From Streptomyces roseolilacinus (lineage in GTDB: Bacteria > Actinomycetota > Actinomycetes > Streptomycetales > Streptomycetaceae), in the NCBI RefSeq assembly GCF_014649335.1, contig NZ_BMSV01000001.1:496001-560000 (forward strand): 64,000 nucleotides of DNA. Direction: 5' to 3'. Position 1 is the first letter of the stretch. The number at the start of each line of letters is the position of its first letter. Of this stretch, positions 1 to 9,648 are shown piece after piece. The position numbers and the translations under genes are program-made. The notes below the pieces were generated by a model. It saw only the letters and a list, made by a program, of their open reading frames with translations, ran no database searches and was not told the origin of the DNA.

Positions 1-673
1 GGCTCACCACGGAACCGTCCGCCAGGAACCGCTCGACGGCCTCGTCCAGCCTCGCGTCGACGGCCCTGCGGTTGGCGAGGCCGGTCAGCGGGTCCGTGAA
101 GGCGAGCTTGCGCACCTCCTCCAGCCGCTCGGTCTGCGCGAGCCCGGCGGCGACGACCGAGGCGAGGACGGTCGCGAAGTCCGCGTCGTCCCGGTCGAAG
201 ACGGGCGCCCCGGCCGGGCGGGCCACGTAGAGCTCGCCCCAGGCCCGCCCGTGCAGCACGATCGGTGCGACCACGCAGCAGCCCCGTCCGCGCCGCCGCA
301 GCGCGGCCACCCTCTGGTGGCAGTACCCGCGGCCGGGCGTCTCGGGCCCGCCGTCGGCGGTCTCCACCCAGGCGTCCGGTTCGCCGCCGCCCGCCCAGCG
401 CTCGTGCAGGAACTCGGTGATCTCCGAGAACTGGTGCACGGGGTACGCCTCGGACTCCGGGAACTCCTCCTCGTCCGGCGCCCGCAGACCCGCGTTGACC
501 AGGACCTTCAGCCGGCCGAGGTCCCGCTGCCAGACCGAGAGCGCCCCGAACGTACCGCCGAGCGCCCCGCAGGCCCCGAGCGCGGCGGCCCGCCAGCACT
601 CGCGCGGAGTGCGCGCCGCCGCCATCCCCTGCGCGAGCGCCACCACGGCCCGCAGTCGGACATCCTCACCCAT
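1..673 (-). CDS. cdgE: GAF-GGDEF diguanylate cyclase, CdgE-like, 3' end cut by the window
   Basis: Reading the minus strand from ATG at 673 gives an open frame of 224 codons that runs off the left edge. The first ~180 residues look like a GAF sensor domain with several cysteines. Around residues 192-200 comes DPLTGLANR, the opening motif of a GGDEF domain; the catalytic GG(D/E)EF lies beyond the window. The family makes cyclic di-GMP, which in Streptomyces controls BldD and development. The GAF-GGDEF order and the position beside an enoyl-CoA hydratase and an adenylate cyclase match what I remember of CdgE. The family call is firm; the gene name rests on remembered synteny. Confidence 0.75.
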   Translation of the reverse strand, partial: MGEDVRLRAVVALAQGMAAARTPRECWRAAALGACGALGGTFGALSVWQRDLGRLKVLVNAGLRAPDEEEFPESEAYPVHQFSEITEFLHERWAGGGEPDAWVETADGGPETPGRGYCHQRVAALRRRGRGCCVVAPIVLHGRAWGELYVARPAGAPVFDRDDADFATVLASVVAAGLAQTERLEEVRKLAFTDPLTGLANRRAVDARLDEAVERFLADGSVVS

Positions 674-775
674 TCCCACAGCTTAGGGAGTAATCCATAT
701 TTTCAACCCGCGGGGTCGATCCCGGTTACGCCAGGTGCCCCGGCGGGCGCCGCCTCCCGCCGCCCGGCGGGTGCG

Positions 776-1579
776 CTACTCCCCCGGCCAGCGCGGCGCG
801 CGCTTCTCGTTGAACGCGGCCACGCCCTCCTTGCGGTCCCCGGAGAAGGCGACGGACCGCCACGCGGCGTCCTCGACCTCCAGACCGGCCCGCAGGTCCA
901 GCCCGTGGCCCAGCCGCAGGGCCCGCTTGGCGGCGCGCAGCCCCACCGGCGAGTTCGCCGCGATCCGCGCGCCCAGCTCCAGGGCGGCGCCGCGCGCGTC
1001 GTCCTCGACCAGCTCGTCGACCAGCCCCAGCCCGGCGGCCTCCGCGGCCGGCACCCGGCGGGCGGTGAACACCAGCTCCGCGGCGCGCGCCGCCCCGACC
1101 CGGCGCGGCAGCAGCTGCGTACCGCCGCCGCCGGGGATGACGCCCACGGACACCTCGGGCAGCCCGACGACCGCGGTCGCGTCGGCGACGATCAGGTCGC
1201 AGGCGAGCGCCAGCTCGAAGCCGCCGCCCAGGGCGAAGCCGCGCACCGCCGCGACGGACGGCATCGGCAGCTCCAGCACGCCCGTGTACGCGGCGCGGGC
1301 GGTCGGCCGCTGGCGCATCAGGTCGGCGTCCGTGAAGGAGTTCCGCTCCTTCAGGTCGGCGCCCACGCAGAAGGCCCGGTCGTGGGAGGAGGTCAGGACG
1401 GTGACACGGGCCGAGGGGTCGGCGGCGAGCGCGGCGCAGGCGGCGCCGATGGACCGGGCCATCTCGGTGGACACCGCGTTCATGGCCTCGGGCCGGTCGA
1501 GGACCAGCTCCGCCACGTACCCGTGCCTGCGTACGGCGACGAACTCCCCGTACCGCTCCTCCGACTGCTGCTCGGACAT
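776..1579 (-). CDS. enoyl-CoA hydratase/isomerase family protein
   Basis: A 267-residue crotonase-fold protein. The oxyanion-hole segment AFCVGADLKER and the paired acidic stretches FALGGGFELALACD and LPEVSVGVIPGGGGTQ are those of active enoyl-CoA hydratases, with both glutamates present. It should hydrate or isomerise an acyl-CoA in fatty-acid or branched-chain amino-acid breakdown; the substrate cannot be read from the sequence. The ATG at 1579 is chosen over the in-frame GTG at 1588 because GGGAGGG sits 8 nt before the ATG and would overlap the GTG. It faces the same way as the adenylate cyclase upstream, 36 bp away, so co-transcription is possible. Confidence 0.9.
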   Translation of the reverse strand: MSEQQSEERYGEFVAVRRHGYVAELVLDRPEAMNAVSTEMARSIGAACAALAADPSARVTVLTSSHDRAFCVGADLKERNSFTDADLMRQRPTARAAYTGVLELPMPSVAAVRGFALGGGFELALACDLIVADATAVVGLPEVSVGVIPGGGGTQLLPRRVGAARAAELVFTARRVPAAEAAGLGLVDELVEDDARGAALELGARIAANSPVGLRAAKRALRLGHGLDLRAGLEVEDAAWRSVAFSGDRKEGVAAFNEKRAPRWPGE

Positions 1580-1615
1580 GGCGCCCACCCTCCCGGTTAA
1601 CGACCGTTATCGCGT

Positions 1616-2755
1616 CTACCCGGGGATCTTAGGCTCCCGCCGCGACAGCATCCAGGGTTCGATGACGCCGAGGCCGCGGACCGGCCGCTGCCACATGGGC
1701 CGGAGGGCGAAGCGGTACGAGGGCGGGGTCCGGCCCTCCTTCTCCGCGCGGGCGGCCTCCTCCGCCGCCTGCGCCTCCGACGCGGGCGCCTCGGCCGTGC
1801 GGGACAGCTCCTCGGCGAAGGCGCCGTCGACGAGGACGGTGTCCTTGGGCGCTATCGAGGTGAGCCGGCTCGCCAGGTTCACGGTCGTCCCGAACACGTC
1901 GCCCATGCGGGTGGTGACCGTGCCGAAGGCGATCCCGACGCGCAGGGCGGGCATCGTCGCGTCCTCCCGCAGCGTCTCGATGAGGCGCAGCGAGATCTCC
2001 GCGGCCGTGCCCGCGTCGTCGGCGGCGAAGAGCACCTCGTCGCCCAGGGTCTTGATCAGCCGCCCGCCGTGCGCCGCGACCAGGTCGGCGCAGGTCGTCT
2101 CGAAGGTCTCGACCAGCTCGCCGAGCTCCTCCTCCTCCAGCCGGCGGGTGAGCCGGGTGAAGCCGACGAGGTCCGCGAAGCCCACGGCGAGCCGCCGGTC
2201 CACCATCTCGTCGTCGTCGCCCGCCTGCACCACCCGGCCGGTCGCCGCGGCCAGCTGCCGCCGCCACACGTACACCAGGAACTCCTGGAGCTCCGGCAGC
2301 AGCAGCTCCACCAGCGGGTAGGTGACCTCGGTGCGGGTCATGCCGGGCTCGGGCGGCTCGGTCAGCCCCTCCAGGAAGGAGTCGATCTGCCACTCCGCGA
2401 GCCGGGCCGTCGTCTGCCCCGTCGACCGGGCCACCTGCACGGCCATCGGCTCGCTGAGCAGCCCGGCCTCGACCAGGCCGGCCAGCCGGCGCAGCGCCAG
2501 CACGTCGGCCTCGGTCAGCGCCCGGGCCTGGCCGATGTCCGCGAAGCCCATGGCCCGCCAGAAGCGGGACGCGAGGTCCATGGAGACGCCGGCGGTACGG
2601 GCCGCCTGGAAGGGGGTGTAGCGCCGTTCGGCGCCGAGGATCAGGTGCTCCAGACGGATGGCGAGGGGGTTGTCGGTCGGCTCCGCCGTGTGATCGACGA
2701 CATGATGGGGGGTGGGGTACTCCGCTCCGCCCGCGTTCTCGTCGTCGACGGTCAC
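1616..2755 (-). CDS. cya: class III adenylate cyclase
   Basis: A 379-residue protein from GTG 2755, which has AGGAGG 6 nt upstream; the frame extends further but without a better ribosome site. The C-terminal ~165 residues form a class III nucleotidyl cyclase domain: FADLVGFT with the first metal aspartate, LIKTLGDEVLF with the substrate lysine and second aspartate, then RVGIAFGTV and TTVNLASRL. The N-terminal half (RYTPFQAARTAGVS and following) resembles the regulatory region of mycobacterial Rv1264-type cyclases, which respond to pH. It makes cAMP, needed in S. coelicolor for germination and aerial growth. No membrane segment is seen, so it is probably cytosolic. Confidence 0.88.
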   Translation of the reverse strand: MTVDDENAGGAEYPTPHHVVDHTAEPTDNPLAIRLEHLILGAERRYTPFQAARTAGVSMDLASRFWRAMGFADIGQARALTEADVLALRRLAGLVEAGLLSEPMAVQVARSTGQTTARLAEWQIDSFLEGLTEPPEPGMTRTEVTYPLVELLLPELQEFLVYVWRRQLAAATGRVVQAGDDDEMVDRRLAVGFADLVGFTRLTRRLEEEELGELVETFETTCADLVAAHGGRLIKTLGDEVLFAADDAGTAAEISLRLIETLREDATMPALRVGIAFGTVTTRMGDVFGTTVNLASRLTSIAPKDTVLVDGAFAEELSRTAEAPASEAQAAEEAARAEKEGRTPPSYRFALRPMWQRPVRGLGVIEPWMLSRREPKIPG

Positions 2756-2917
2756 CGGCCGCCTCCTGCCCGATCCGTACGCACTGCCCTGCCTGCCGTT
2801 CTGTCGCTGACCCGCCGCGTCGACCCCCTTGTCGACCACCTCGGCGAACCCGGCCGACGGATCGCCTCAACGATACGGCAGGTGTGCCCTGGCTCACGTC
2901 CGCGCGGACGTGCGCGT

Positions 2918-3781
2918 TCAGCGCGCCGGGCGCAGGTGGACGATGTCGCCCGCGCCCACGGCCTCCCGCCGGCCGTCCGGGGTCGCCACGACGAGCCGCC
3001 CGTCCCCGTCGATCGCGGCCGCCTCCCCGGTGAGTGCCCGGTCGCCGGGCAGCTCCGCCCGCACGGACCGGCCCAGCGTCGCGCAGCCGGCGGCGTACGC
3101 GGCCTGGAGCCCGGACGCGGCGGGGTCGCCGCCGGCGGCGGTCCACCTGCCGTACCACTCCTCCAGGGACCGCAGGACGGCGCGCAGCAGCGGGTCGCGG
3201 TCGGTGCACACGGCGTCCGCGAGGGCGAGCGACCCGGCCGTGGGCACGGGCAGCTCGTCGGCGCGGAGGGTGACGTTGAGGCCGACGCCGACGACGATGC
3301 CGTGGTCGCCGGCGCGCTCGGCGAGGATGCCGCCGGCCTTGCGCTCCTCCCCGCCGACCGTGACGAGCAGGTCGTTGGGCCACTTCAGCGCCGTGTCGAC
3401 GCCGGCGGCCCGTGCCAGCGCGGTGGCCACGGCGACCCCGGTCAGCAGCGGCAGCCAGGCCAGGCGGTGGGCCGGCACGTCCGGCTTGAGGAGGACGGAG
3501 AAGAACAGCCCCGAGCGGGCCGGCGCCGACCAGGCGCGGTCCAGGCGGCCCCGCCCGGAGGTCTGCTCCTCGGCGACGAGGACGGCGCCCTCGGGGAGTT
3601 CGGCCGCGCGGGAGGCCAGGTCGGTGTTGGTGGAACCGGTCGTGGGCACGAGATCGAGGGAGGTCCACAGCGCGCCCGGCCCCAGGAGGGCCCGGCGCAG
3701 CGCGGGGGCGCCCAGCGGGGGCCGTTCGAGGTCGCTCCAGCGGCTCGTCGGACCTGTTCCTTGACCAAGAGAGGGCGTCAT
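2918..3781 (-). CDS. birA: biotin--[acetyl-CoA-carboxylase] ligase
   Basis: A 287-residue enzyme from ATG 3781. Biotin ligase signatures are clear: GSTNTDLASRAAE, the nucleotide loop EEQTSGRGRLDR, SGLFFSVLLKPD and the KWPNDLLV motif. There is no N-terminal helix-turn-helix, so it is the group I, non-repressor type. It activates biotin as biotinyl-AMP and attaches it to a carrier lysine. The gene diverges from pccB with 119 bp between starts, and the biotinylated alpha chain is encoded ~4 kb away at 7513, so ligase and substrate enzyme are clustered. The frame is open upstream to 3874, but the 287-residue form starts at the family's usual N-terminus. Confidence 0.92.
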   Translation of the reverse strand: MTPSLGQGTGPTSRWSDLERPPLGAPALRRALLGPGALWTSLDLVPTTGSTNTDLASRAAELPEGAVLVAEEQTSGRGRLDRAWSAPARSGLFFSVLLKPDVPAHRLAWLPLLTGVAVATALARAAGVDTALKWPNDLLVTVGGEERKAGGILAERAGDHGIVVGVGLNVTLRADELPVPTAGSLALADAVCTDRDPLLRAVLRSLEEWYGRWTAAGGDPAASGLQAAYAAGCATLGRSVRAELPGDRALTGEAAAIDGDGRLVVATPDGRREAVGAGDIVHLRPAR

Positions 3782-3900
3782 GCAACCCAGCCTAGGTGTG
3801 GCAAAGACCGCACTGCCGAACGGCATCCCCGCCGATACGCTACGGGCCAGTAGCCAACGAACCCGTGACCACACGTGACCAGGCAGGGAGCCGCATCCCG

Positions 3901-5490
3901 ATGTCCGAGCGTCAAGAGAACGACATGCACACGACCGCGGGGAAGCTCGCGGATCTGCAGCGCCGAATCGAGGAGGCGACGCACGCGGGGTCCGAGCGTG
4001 CCGTCGAGAAGCAGCACGCGAAGGGCAAGCTGACGGCCCGCGAGCGGATCGCCCTCCTGCTGGACGAGGACTCCTTCGTGGAACTGGACGAGTTCGCGAG
4101 GCACCGGTCCACCAACTTCGGCCTGGAGAACAACCGCCCGTACGGCGACGGCGTCGTCACCGGCTACGGCACGGTCGACGGCCGCCCGGTGGCGGTCTTC
4201 TCGCAGGACTTCACCGTCTTCGGCGGGGCGCTGGGCGAGACGTTCGGCCAGAAGATCGTCAAGGTGATGGACTTCGCGCTGAAGACCGGCTGCCCGGTCA
4301 TCGGCATCAACGACTCCGGCGGCGCCCGCATCCAGGAGGGCGTCAGCGCCCTCGGCATGTACGGCGAGATCTTCCGCCGCAACACCCACGCGTCCGGGGT
4401 GATCCCGCAGATCAGCCTGGTCGTCGGCCCCTGCGCGGGCGGCGCCGTCTACTCCCCGGCGATCACCGACTTCACGGTGATGGTCGACCGGACGTCGCAC
4501 ATGTTCATCACCGGCCCGGACGTCATCAAGACGGTGACCGGCGAGGACGTCGGCTTCGAGGAGCTGGGCGGCGCGCGGACGCACAACGCGACGTCGGGCG
4601 TGGCGCACCACATGGCGGCGGACGAGAAGGACGCCATCGACTACGTGAAGTCGCTGCTGTCCTACCTGCCGTCCAACAACCTGTCGGAGCCCCCGTCCTT
4701 CCCGGAGGAGGCGGACCTCGACGTCACCGACGACGACCGCGAGCTGGACACGATCGTCCCGGACTCCGCGAACCAGCCGTACGACATCCACACGGTCGTC
4801 GAACACGTCCTGGACGACGGCGAGTTCCTGGAGACGCAGGGGATGTTCGCGCCGAACATCGTCACCGGCTTCGGCCGCGTCGAGGGCTTCCCGGTGGGCG
4901 TCGTCGCGAACCAGCCGATGCAGTTCGCGGGCTGCCTGGACATCAACGCGAGCGAGAAGGCGGCCCGCTTCGTCCGCACCTGCGACGCGTTCAACATCCC
5001 GGTCCTGACCTTCGTCGACGTACCGGGCTTCTTGCCGGGCGTGGACCAGGAGTACGGCGGCATCATCCGGCGCGGCGCGAAGCTGATCTACGCGTACGCG
5101 GAGGCGACCGTCCCGCTGATCACCGTCATCACCCGCAAGGCGTTCGGCGGCGCGTACGACGTGATGGGCTCCAAGCACCTCGGCGCCGACCTGAACCTGG
5201 CGTGGCCGACCGCGCAGATCGCCGTGATGGGCGCCCAGGGCGCGGTGAACATCCTGCACCGCCGCACCATCGCGGCGGCCCCGGACGACGAGCGGGAGGC
5301 GCTGCGCGCCCGGCTGATCCAGGAGTACGAGGACACGCTGCTCAACCCGTACACGGCGGCGGAGCGCGGCTACATCGACGCGGTGATCATGCCGTCCGAG
5401 ACCCGCGCGCAGATCGTCCGCGGTCTGCGTCAGCTGCGCACCAAGCGGGAAAACCTGCCCCCGAAGAAGCACGGCAACATCCCCCTGTGA
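3901..5490 (+). CDS. pccB: acyl-CoA carboxylase beta subunit, propionyl-CoA type
   Basis: A 529-residue carboxyltransferase beta subunit. Both halves are intact, with glycine-rich oxyanion loops around [14 protein letters not shown] and near [11 protein letters not shown]. The residue in GGAYDVM is aspartate (D420 here), equivalent to D422 of S. coelicolor PccB, which is reported to favour propionyl-CoA over acetyl-CoA; the acetyl-type AccB has isoleucine. It should convert propionyl-CoA to methylmalonyl-CoA, a polyketide extender and odd-chain intermediate. ATG 3901 gives the family N-terminus; the frame remains open upstream to 3796. The epsilon subunit gene follows after 9 bp. Confidence 0.95.
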   Translation: MSERQENDMHTTAGKLADLQRRIEEATHAGSERAVEKQHAKGKLTARERIALLLDEDSFVELDEFARHRSTNFGLENNRPYGDGVVTGYGTVDGRPVAVFSQDFTVFGGALGETFGQKIVKVMDFALKTGCPVIGINDSGGARIQEGVSALGMYGEIFRRNTHASGVIPQISLVVGPCAGGAVYSPAITDFTVMVDRTSHMFITGPDVIKTVTGEDVGFEELGGARTHNATSGVAHHMAADEKDAIDYVKSLLSYLPSNNLSEPPSFPEEADLDVTDDDRELDTIVPDSANQPYDIHTVVEHVLDDGEFLETQGMFAPNIVTGFGRVEGFPVGVVANQPMQFAGCLDINASEKAARFVRTCDAFNIPVLTFVDVPGFLPGVDQEYGGIIRRGAKLIYAYAEATVPLITVITRKAFGGAYDVMGSKHLGADLNLAWPTAQIAVMGAQGAVNILHRRTIAAAPDDEREALRARLIQEYEDTLLNPYTAAERGYIDAVIMPSETRAQIVRGLRQLRTKRENLPPKKHGNIPL

Positions 5491-5499
5491 GGAGCCTCG

Positions 5500-5712
5500 A
5501 TGATCAAGGTCGTACGGGGCAACCCGACCCCCGAGGAGCTCGCCGCCGCCCTGGCGGTGGTCAGGGCGCGCGCCGCGGCGACGGCCGCCGCCGAGGCGGC
5601 GGGCGCGCCGCCGCGGGGTCCGGAGGCCTGGTCCTCGCCCACGCGCATCGCGCGCGGCCTGCCGCCGTCCCCGGGGCCGCGGTCCTGGACGCGGAGCTAC
5701 TGGCCGGCGTAG
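5500..5712 (+). CDS. pccE: acyl-CoA carboxylase epsilon subunit
   Basis: A 70-residue protein beginning MIKVVRGNPTPEELAAAL, the hallmark of actinobacterial carboxylase epsilon subunits, and ending in a WSSPTRIARGL-type tail with a final tryptophan-containing segment. Epsilon subunits hold the alpha and beta rings together and raise activity; they are confined to actinomycetes. GGAG lies 8 nt before the ATG, and only 9 bp separate it from pccB, so the two are one transcript. The alanine-rich middle is the usual variable linker. Confidence 0.9.
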   Translation: MIKVVRGNPTPEELAAALAVVRARAAATAAAEAAGAPPRGPEAWSSPTRIARGLPPSPGPRSWTRSYWPA

Positions 5713-5740
5713 CCGCAGTGGTCTAGTCCGTTCGCGGGGG

Positions 5741-5766
5741 CCGCCTGAGTACGCGTACTCAGGCGG
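5741..5766. promoter_or_regulatory. 26-bp perfect palindrome between pccE and the small membrane protein
   Basis: Two 13-base arms, CCGCCTGAGTACG and its exact complement, meet with no spacer. It ends 29 bp before the ATG at 5796 and starts 29 bp after the pccE stop. It could act as an intrinsic terminator for pccBE or as an operator for the downstream gene. No T-run follows it, and zero loop length favours a protein-binding site. Confidence 0.5.
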
Positions 5767-5795
5767 GACGGGCCCGCGGTCCGCAGGATCGAAGG

Positions 5796-5924
5796 ATGCT
5801 GTGGTCCGACCCCGAGAACGAACCGCCCGAGGAGATGCGGGCCATGCAGGCCATGCTCCGCCGCGCCGGCGTCCTGCTGGCGCTGGCGATGCTCGTGGCG
5901 ATGTTCGCCGCCGGGCTGCGCTGA
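5796..5924 (+). CDS. mmpB: 42-residue membrane protein (MmpB-like)
   Basis: A 42-residue ORF. An acidic N-terminus, [18 protein letters not shown], is followed by RRAG and one hydrophobic helix of about 18 residues ([16 protein letters not shown]) with a final arginine. Between pccE and maf, a small protein starting MLWSDP is conserved in streptomycetes as I remember it, and is named morphogenic membrane protein MmpB in public annotations; that name is from memory. Codon use is clearly coding (third position nearly all G or C). It probably spans the membrane once. Its function cannot be read from the sequence. Confidence 0.72.
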   Translation: MLWSDPENEPPEEMRAMQAMLRRAGVLLALAMLVAMFAAGLR

Positions 5925-6045
5925 CGTCCCGGCCGGGAGCGGGCAGGGCCGGGAGCCGGACACGGTCGGGAGCGGGCACGGCCGGGAGCGGGCACGGCGT
6001 GCCGGACCCCGGGCCCGGGGCGGCCGGGCTGCATACGATGGCGGC

Positions 6046-6648
6046 ATGACTGCTCAGCGTCGCCTCGTTCTCGCCTCCGCGTCCCCCGCCCGCCTCGGAC
6101 TGCTGCGTCAGGCCGGGCTCTCCCCCGAGGTCGTCGTCAGCGGCTTCGACGAGAGCAGGGTGACCGCCCCGACCCCCGCCGAGCTGGCCCTGGCCCTCGC
6201 CGAGGCGAAGGCGTCGCTGGTGGCGGCCCGCCCGGAGGTGTCCGGCGCGCTGGTGATCGGCTGCGACTCGGTGCTGGAGCTGGACGGCCGGGCGCTCGGC
6301 AAGCCCGCCGACGCCGAGGAGGCCGTCGCCCGCTGGAAGTCCATGCGCGGCCGCGTCGGCGTCCTGCAGACCGGCCACTGCGTCCACGACACGGCGGCGA
6401 AGCGGTACGCCTCCGCGACCGCCTCCACGCTGGTCCGCTTCGGCGACCCGACGGACGAGGAGATCGCCGCGTACGTCGCCAGCGGCGAACCGCTCCACGT
6501 GGCGGGCGCCTTCACCCTGGACGGCCGCTCGGCGCCGTTCATCGACGGCATCGACGGCGACCCGGGCAACGTCATCGGCCTGTCGCTGCCGCTGCTGCGG
6601 CGCCTCCTGCGGCAACTGGGCGTGGCCGTGACCGACTTGTGGGCGTAG
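6046..6648 (+). CDS. maf: Maf-family nucleoside triphosphate pyrophosphatase
   Basis: A 200-residue protein starting [18 protein letters not shown], with the Maf phosphate-binding S-x-S-P-A-R-x-x-L-L signature in the first 25 residues. The [12 protein letters not shown] segment carries the metal-binding aspartate, and the family [18 protein letters not shown] stretch follows. Maf enzymes hydrolyse non-canonical or pyrimidine nucleotides to monophosphates and are linked to septum formation in Bacillus. The protein has the normal family length. The C-terminal [19 protein letters not shown] motif is complete. Confidence 0.92.
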   Translation: MTAQRRLVLASASPARLGLLRQAGLSPEVVVSGFDESRVTAPTPAELALALAEAKASLVAARPEVSGALVIGCDSVLELDGRALGKPADAEEAVARWKSMRGRVGVLQTGHCVHDTAAKRYASATASTLVRFGDPTDEEIAAYVASGEPLHVAGAFTLDGRSAPFIDGIDGDPGNVIGLSLPLLRRLLRQLGVAVTDLWA

Positions 6649-6687
6649 GGCGGTGGCGGGCGCGAGGCGGTCGCGGGCGGGGGCGCG

Positions 6688-7161
6688 TCACGCGGGCTGC
6701 GGGACCTCCCCGGCCGGGCCGTCGGGCCGGTCGTCCGGGCGGTCGTCCGTGTCCGCCGCGGCGGGGGCCCCGGGCGCTCCGTACGCGATGAGGGACAGCA
6801 CCACCAGTCCCATGACCACCATCATCCACGTGAAGGCCACCCAGCCGCTGAGGCCGACGAGCACGGCGCCCAGCACCGCGTGGGTGACCGCGCAGGTGAT
6901 CAGCAGGACGCGACCCCACCGGCCGGGCGCGGAGCGGCGGACGCCCGCGCGGAGCAGCACGGCGCCGCACAGCACGAGGTACGCGCCGAAGACGCCGCCC
7001 ATCACCCAGGTGCCGGTGATCATCACGTCCGGGTCGAGGCCCGCCAGGGACATCCGCTGGTTCGACAGGATCGCCGCGAGCACGCCGTGCAGCAGCACGA
7101 CGCCCACCGCCTGGGCGAACAGCACGACGGCCGCCGTCAGCGCTATCGGTCTGCGGTTCAC
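6688..7161 (-). CDS. four-helix membrane protein of unknown function
   Basis: A 157-residue protein from GTG 7161 (GTGAACCGC), which begins MNRRPIALTAAVVLFAQ and follows a GGGGG stretch. Four hydrophobic segments are visible, roughly residues 8-30, 45-68, 78-100 and 105-125. A charged tail rich in aspartate, arginine and proline follows. No catalytic motif is recognised. It lies convergently with maf (40 bp between stops) and divergently from the carboxylase alpha gene. The frame is open upstream to 7236, but that extension is arginine-rich and lacks the smooth hydrophobic start. Confidence 0.75.
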   Translation of the reverse strand: MNRRPIALTAAVVLFAQAVGVVLLHGVLAAILSNQRMSLAGLDPDVMITGTWVMGGVFGAYLVLCGAVLLRAGVRRSAPGRWGRVLLITCAVTHAVLGAVLVGLSGWVAFTWMMVVMGLVVLSLIAYGAPGAPAAADTDDRPDDRPDGPAGEVPQPA

Positions 7162-7512
7162 CACGGGTACCCCCTGCCTGTTACCAGCGGTACGGACGAC
7201 AACGCGCAGGCTACTCACGAGTAAACCCCCGGGCAAGGGTCACGGCGTCGCGGCAAAGAATCATTCGTCCATTCGTAGGGACTCCACAAAGAAACAGGAC
7301 ACCCCGCTGGCCCCCAGAACAGAGACCTTGGCCACACCCCGGGGCTACTGTGCAGTCAAGAAGCCCTGCGTACCGAGGCGGGGCAAGGGGTTTCGGGTCC
7401 GAGCGAGCCCCGCATCACGCTCCGTGTGGGCAACCTCACGACCGGGGAAGAGTCGAAACGTCGTGTCGGCAGTCCCTAAACTCAGCGTGTTTTGGGAATG
7501 GAGGGAGCCATC
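7162..7512. other. 351-bp divergent intergenic region before accA2
   Basis: No gene is supported here. The right end carries GGAGGGAG six bases before the GTG of the carboxylase gene. The region should hold the promoters for both divergent genes, but no convincing -35/-10 pair or palindromic operator stands out to me. It is somewhat richer in A and T than the flanking genes. Confidence 0.5.
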
Positions 7513-9270
7513 GTGCGCAAGGTGCTCATCGCCAACCGTGGCGAAATCGCTGTCCGTGTCGCCCGTGCCTGCCGGGACGCCGGGATCGCGAGCGTAGCCG
7601 TCTACGCCGATCCGGACCGGGACGCCCTGCACGTCCGTGCGGCGGACGAGGCGTTCGCCCTGGGCGGTGACACCCCGGCGGCCAGCTATCTGGACATCGC
7701 GAAGGTGCTTCAGGCGGCCAAGGACTCGGGGGCCGACGCGGTCCACCCGGGTTACGGCTTCCTGTCGGAGAACGCGGAGTTCGCCCAGGCCGTCATCGAC
7801 GCCGGCCTCGTCTGGATCGGCCCGCCGCCGCAGGCGATCCGGGACCTCGGCGACAAGGTGGCGGCGCGTCACATCGCGCAGCGCGCCGGCGCGCCGCTGG
7901 TCGCCGGGACGCCCGACCCGGTCTCCGGCGCGGACGAGGTCGTCGCGTTCGCCCGGGAGCACGGGCTGCCGATCGCGATCAAGGCGGCGTTCGGCGGCGG
8001 CGGCCGCGGCCTGAAGGTGGCCCGCACGCTCGAAGAGGTCCCCGAGCTGTACGACTCGGCCGTCCGCGAGGCCGTCGCGGCGTTCGGCCGCGGCGAGTGC
8101 TTCGTGGAGCGGTACCTGGACCGGCCGCGGCACGTGGAGACGCAGTGCCTGGCCGACCGGCACGGCAACGTCGTCGTCGTGTCGACGCGCGACTGCTCCC
8201 TGCAGCGCCGCCACCAGAAGCTGGTGGAGGAGGCCCCGGCGCCGTTCCTCACCGCCGAGCAGAACGCCGAGCTGTACCGGGCGTCGAAGGCCATCCTCAA
8301 GGAGGCCGGCTACGTCGGCGCGGGCACCGTCGAGTTCCTGGTCGGCAACGACGGCACGATCTCCTTCCTGGAGGTCAACACCCGCCTCCAGGTCGAGCAC
8401 CCGGTGACCGAGGAGGTCACCGGCATCGACCTCGTACGGGAGATGTTCCGCATCGCGGACGGCGAGGAGCTCGGCTACGGCGACCCGGAGGTGCGCGGCC
8501 ACTCCTTCGAGTTCCGCATCAACGGCGAGGACCCGGGCCGGGGCTTCCTGCCCGCGCCGGGCACGGTCACCACGTTCGCCCCGCCGTCCGGCCCGGGCGT
8601 CCGGCTGGACGCGGGCGTCGAGTCGGGCAGCGTCATCGGCCCGGCCTGGGACTCCCTGCTGGCGAAGCTGATCGTGTCGGGCGCGACCCGGCAGCAGGCA
8701 CTGGAGCGGGCGCGGCGCGCGCTGGCCGAGTTCCAGGTGGAGGGCATGGCCACGGCCATCCCGTTCCACCGCGCGGTCGTCGCGGACCCGGCGTTCGCCC
8801 CGGCGGAAGGCCCGTTCAAGATCCACACGCGGTGGATCGAGACGGAGTTCGTCAACGAGATCAAGCCGTTCGCCGCTCCCGCCGACGCGGAGGACGAGGA
8901 GACGGGCCGCGAGACGGTCGTCGTCGAGGTGGGCGGCAAGCGCCTCGAGGTGTCGCTGCCGTCGTCGCTCGGCATGAGCCTGGCCCGTACGGGCCTGGCG
9001 GCCGGCGCCCGGCCGAAGCGGCGCGCGAAGAAGAAGGCCTCGTCGGCCGCGTCCGGCGACACGCTGACCTCCCCGATGCAGGGCACCATCGTGAAGGTGG
9101 CCGTCGAGGAGGGCCAGACGGTCGAGGAGGGCGACCTGATCGTCGTCCTGGAGGCCATGAAGATGGAGCAGCCGCTGAACGCGCACCGCGCGGGCACCGT
9201 GAAGGGCCTGACCGCGGAGGTCGGCGCGTCCGTGACGTCGGGTGCGGCGATCTGCGAGATCAAGGACTGA
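7513..9270 (+). CDS. accA2: biotinylated acyl-CoA carboxylase alpha chain (biotin carboxylase + BCCP)
   Basis: A 585-residue protein. Residues 1-450 are an ATP-grasp biotin carboxylase: [18 protein letters not shown] at the start, [14 protein letters not shown] as the glycine-rich ATP loop, and [15 protein letters not shown] with the catalytic arginine and glutamates. A lysine-rich linker leads to the C-terminal biotinyl domain, where EAMKMEQP places the biotinylated lysine at K550. It carboxylates biotin with bicarbonate and ATP and hands the carboxyl to PccB. GTG 7513 has GGAGGGAG upstream and gives the standard [10 protein letters not shown] start. birA nearby encodes the ligase that modifies K550. 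Confidence 0.95.
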   Translation: MRKVLIANRGEIAVRVARACRDAGIASVAVYADPDRDALHVRAADEAFALGGDTPAASYLDIAKVLQAAKDSGADAVHPGYGFLSENAEFAQAVIDAGLVWIGPPPQAIRDLGDKVAARHIAQRAGAPLVAGTPDPVSGADEVVAFAREHGLPIAIKAAFGGGGRGLKVARTLEEVPELYDSAVREAVAAFGRGECFVERYLDRPRHVETQCLADRHGNVVVVSTRDCSLQRRHQKLVEEAPAPFLTAEQNAELYRASKAILKEAGYVGAGTVEFLVGNDGTISFLEVNTRLQVEHPVTEEVTGIDLVREMFRIADGEELGYGDPEVRGHSFEFRINGEDPGRGFLPAPGTVTTFAPPSGPGVRLDAGVESGSVIGPAWDSLLAKLIVSGATRQQALERARRALAEFQVEGMATAIPFHRAVVADPAFAPAEGPFKIHTRWIETEFVNEIKPFAAPADAEDEETGRETVVVEVGGKRLEVSLPSSLGMSLARTGLAAGARPKRRAKKKASSAASGDTLTSPMQGTIVKVAVEEGQTVEEGDLIVVLEAMKMEQPLNAHRAGTVKGLTAEVGASVTSGAAICEIKD

Positions 9271-9277
9271 GTTCTTT

Positions 9278-9502
9278 GGCTCGCTCCGCCTCCGGGGCGC
9301 TGTGAGCGGGTGTCGGGACGGTGAACGTGCTCAGCACCCCTCTCCGGCTCGTTCCGCCTCCGGGGCGCTGTGAGCGGGTGTCGACAGGCCGAACGTGCTC
9401 AACCTCCCCCAGACTTCGTCCGGGGGTACCCCCATCGTTCCTCGGGGTCTGCGCGCGATCGGCCTGTCGACACCCGCGCGCCCCTTCGGCTCCACGAGCG
9501 GT
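9278..9502. repeat. intergenic palindromic element, copy A
   Basis: A 68-bp unit (9278-9345) starting GGCTCGCTCCGCCTCCGGGG is followed by a near copy from 9346. From there a long imperfect inverted repeat runs to 9501. The innermost perfect part pairs GCGGGTGTCGACAGGCCGA (about 9373-9391) with TCGGCCTGTCGACACCCGC (9459-9477). The outer arms read CTCGTTCCGCCTCCGGGGCG and CGCCCCTTCGGCTCCACGAG. In the loop sits a separate small palindrome, CTCCCCCAGACTTCGTCCGG followed by GGGTACCCCC. The same arms and loop occur at about 43046-43175. Confidence 0.75.
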
Positions 9503-9648
9503 ACAGGGGGGCGGCCTACCCTCCCGCCCCCAGCCCCGTCCCATCAGTTTCACGAGGCACCTCCCGCGCCGTACCCGGCCCCCGCGCCCGCGTGCCCCTT
9601 GGACCGTCCGCGCGATGGCATCCTGGAGGGACGAGGGAGGACCGCCGG

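Noticed and set aside
3778..6615. 945-codon minus-strand ORF antisense to pccB, pccE and maf
   Set aside because: Translation is a repetitive Asp/Arg/Val/His-rich shadow typical of high-GC antisense frames; the plus-strand genes have clear families.
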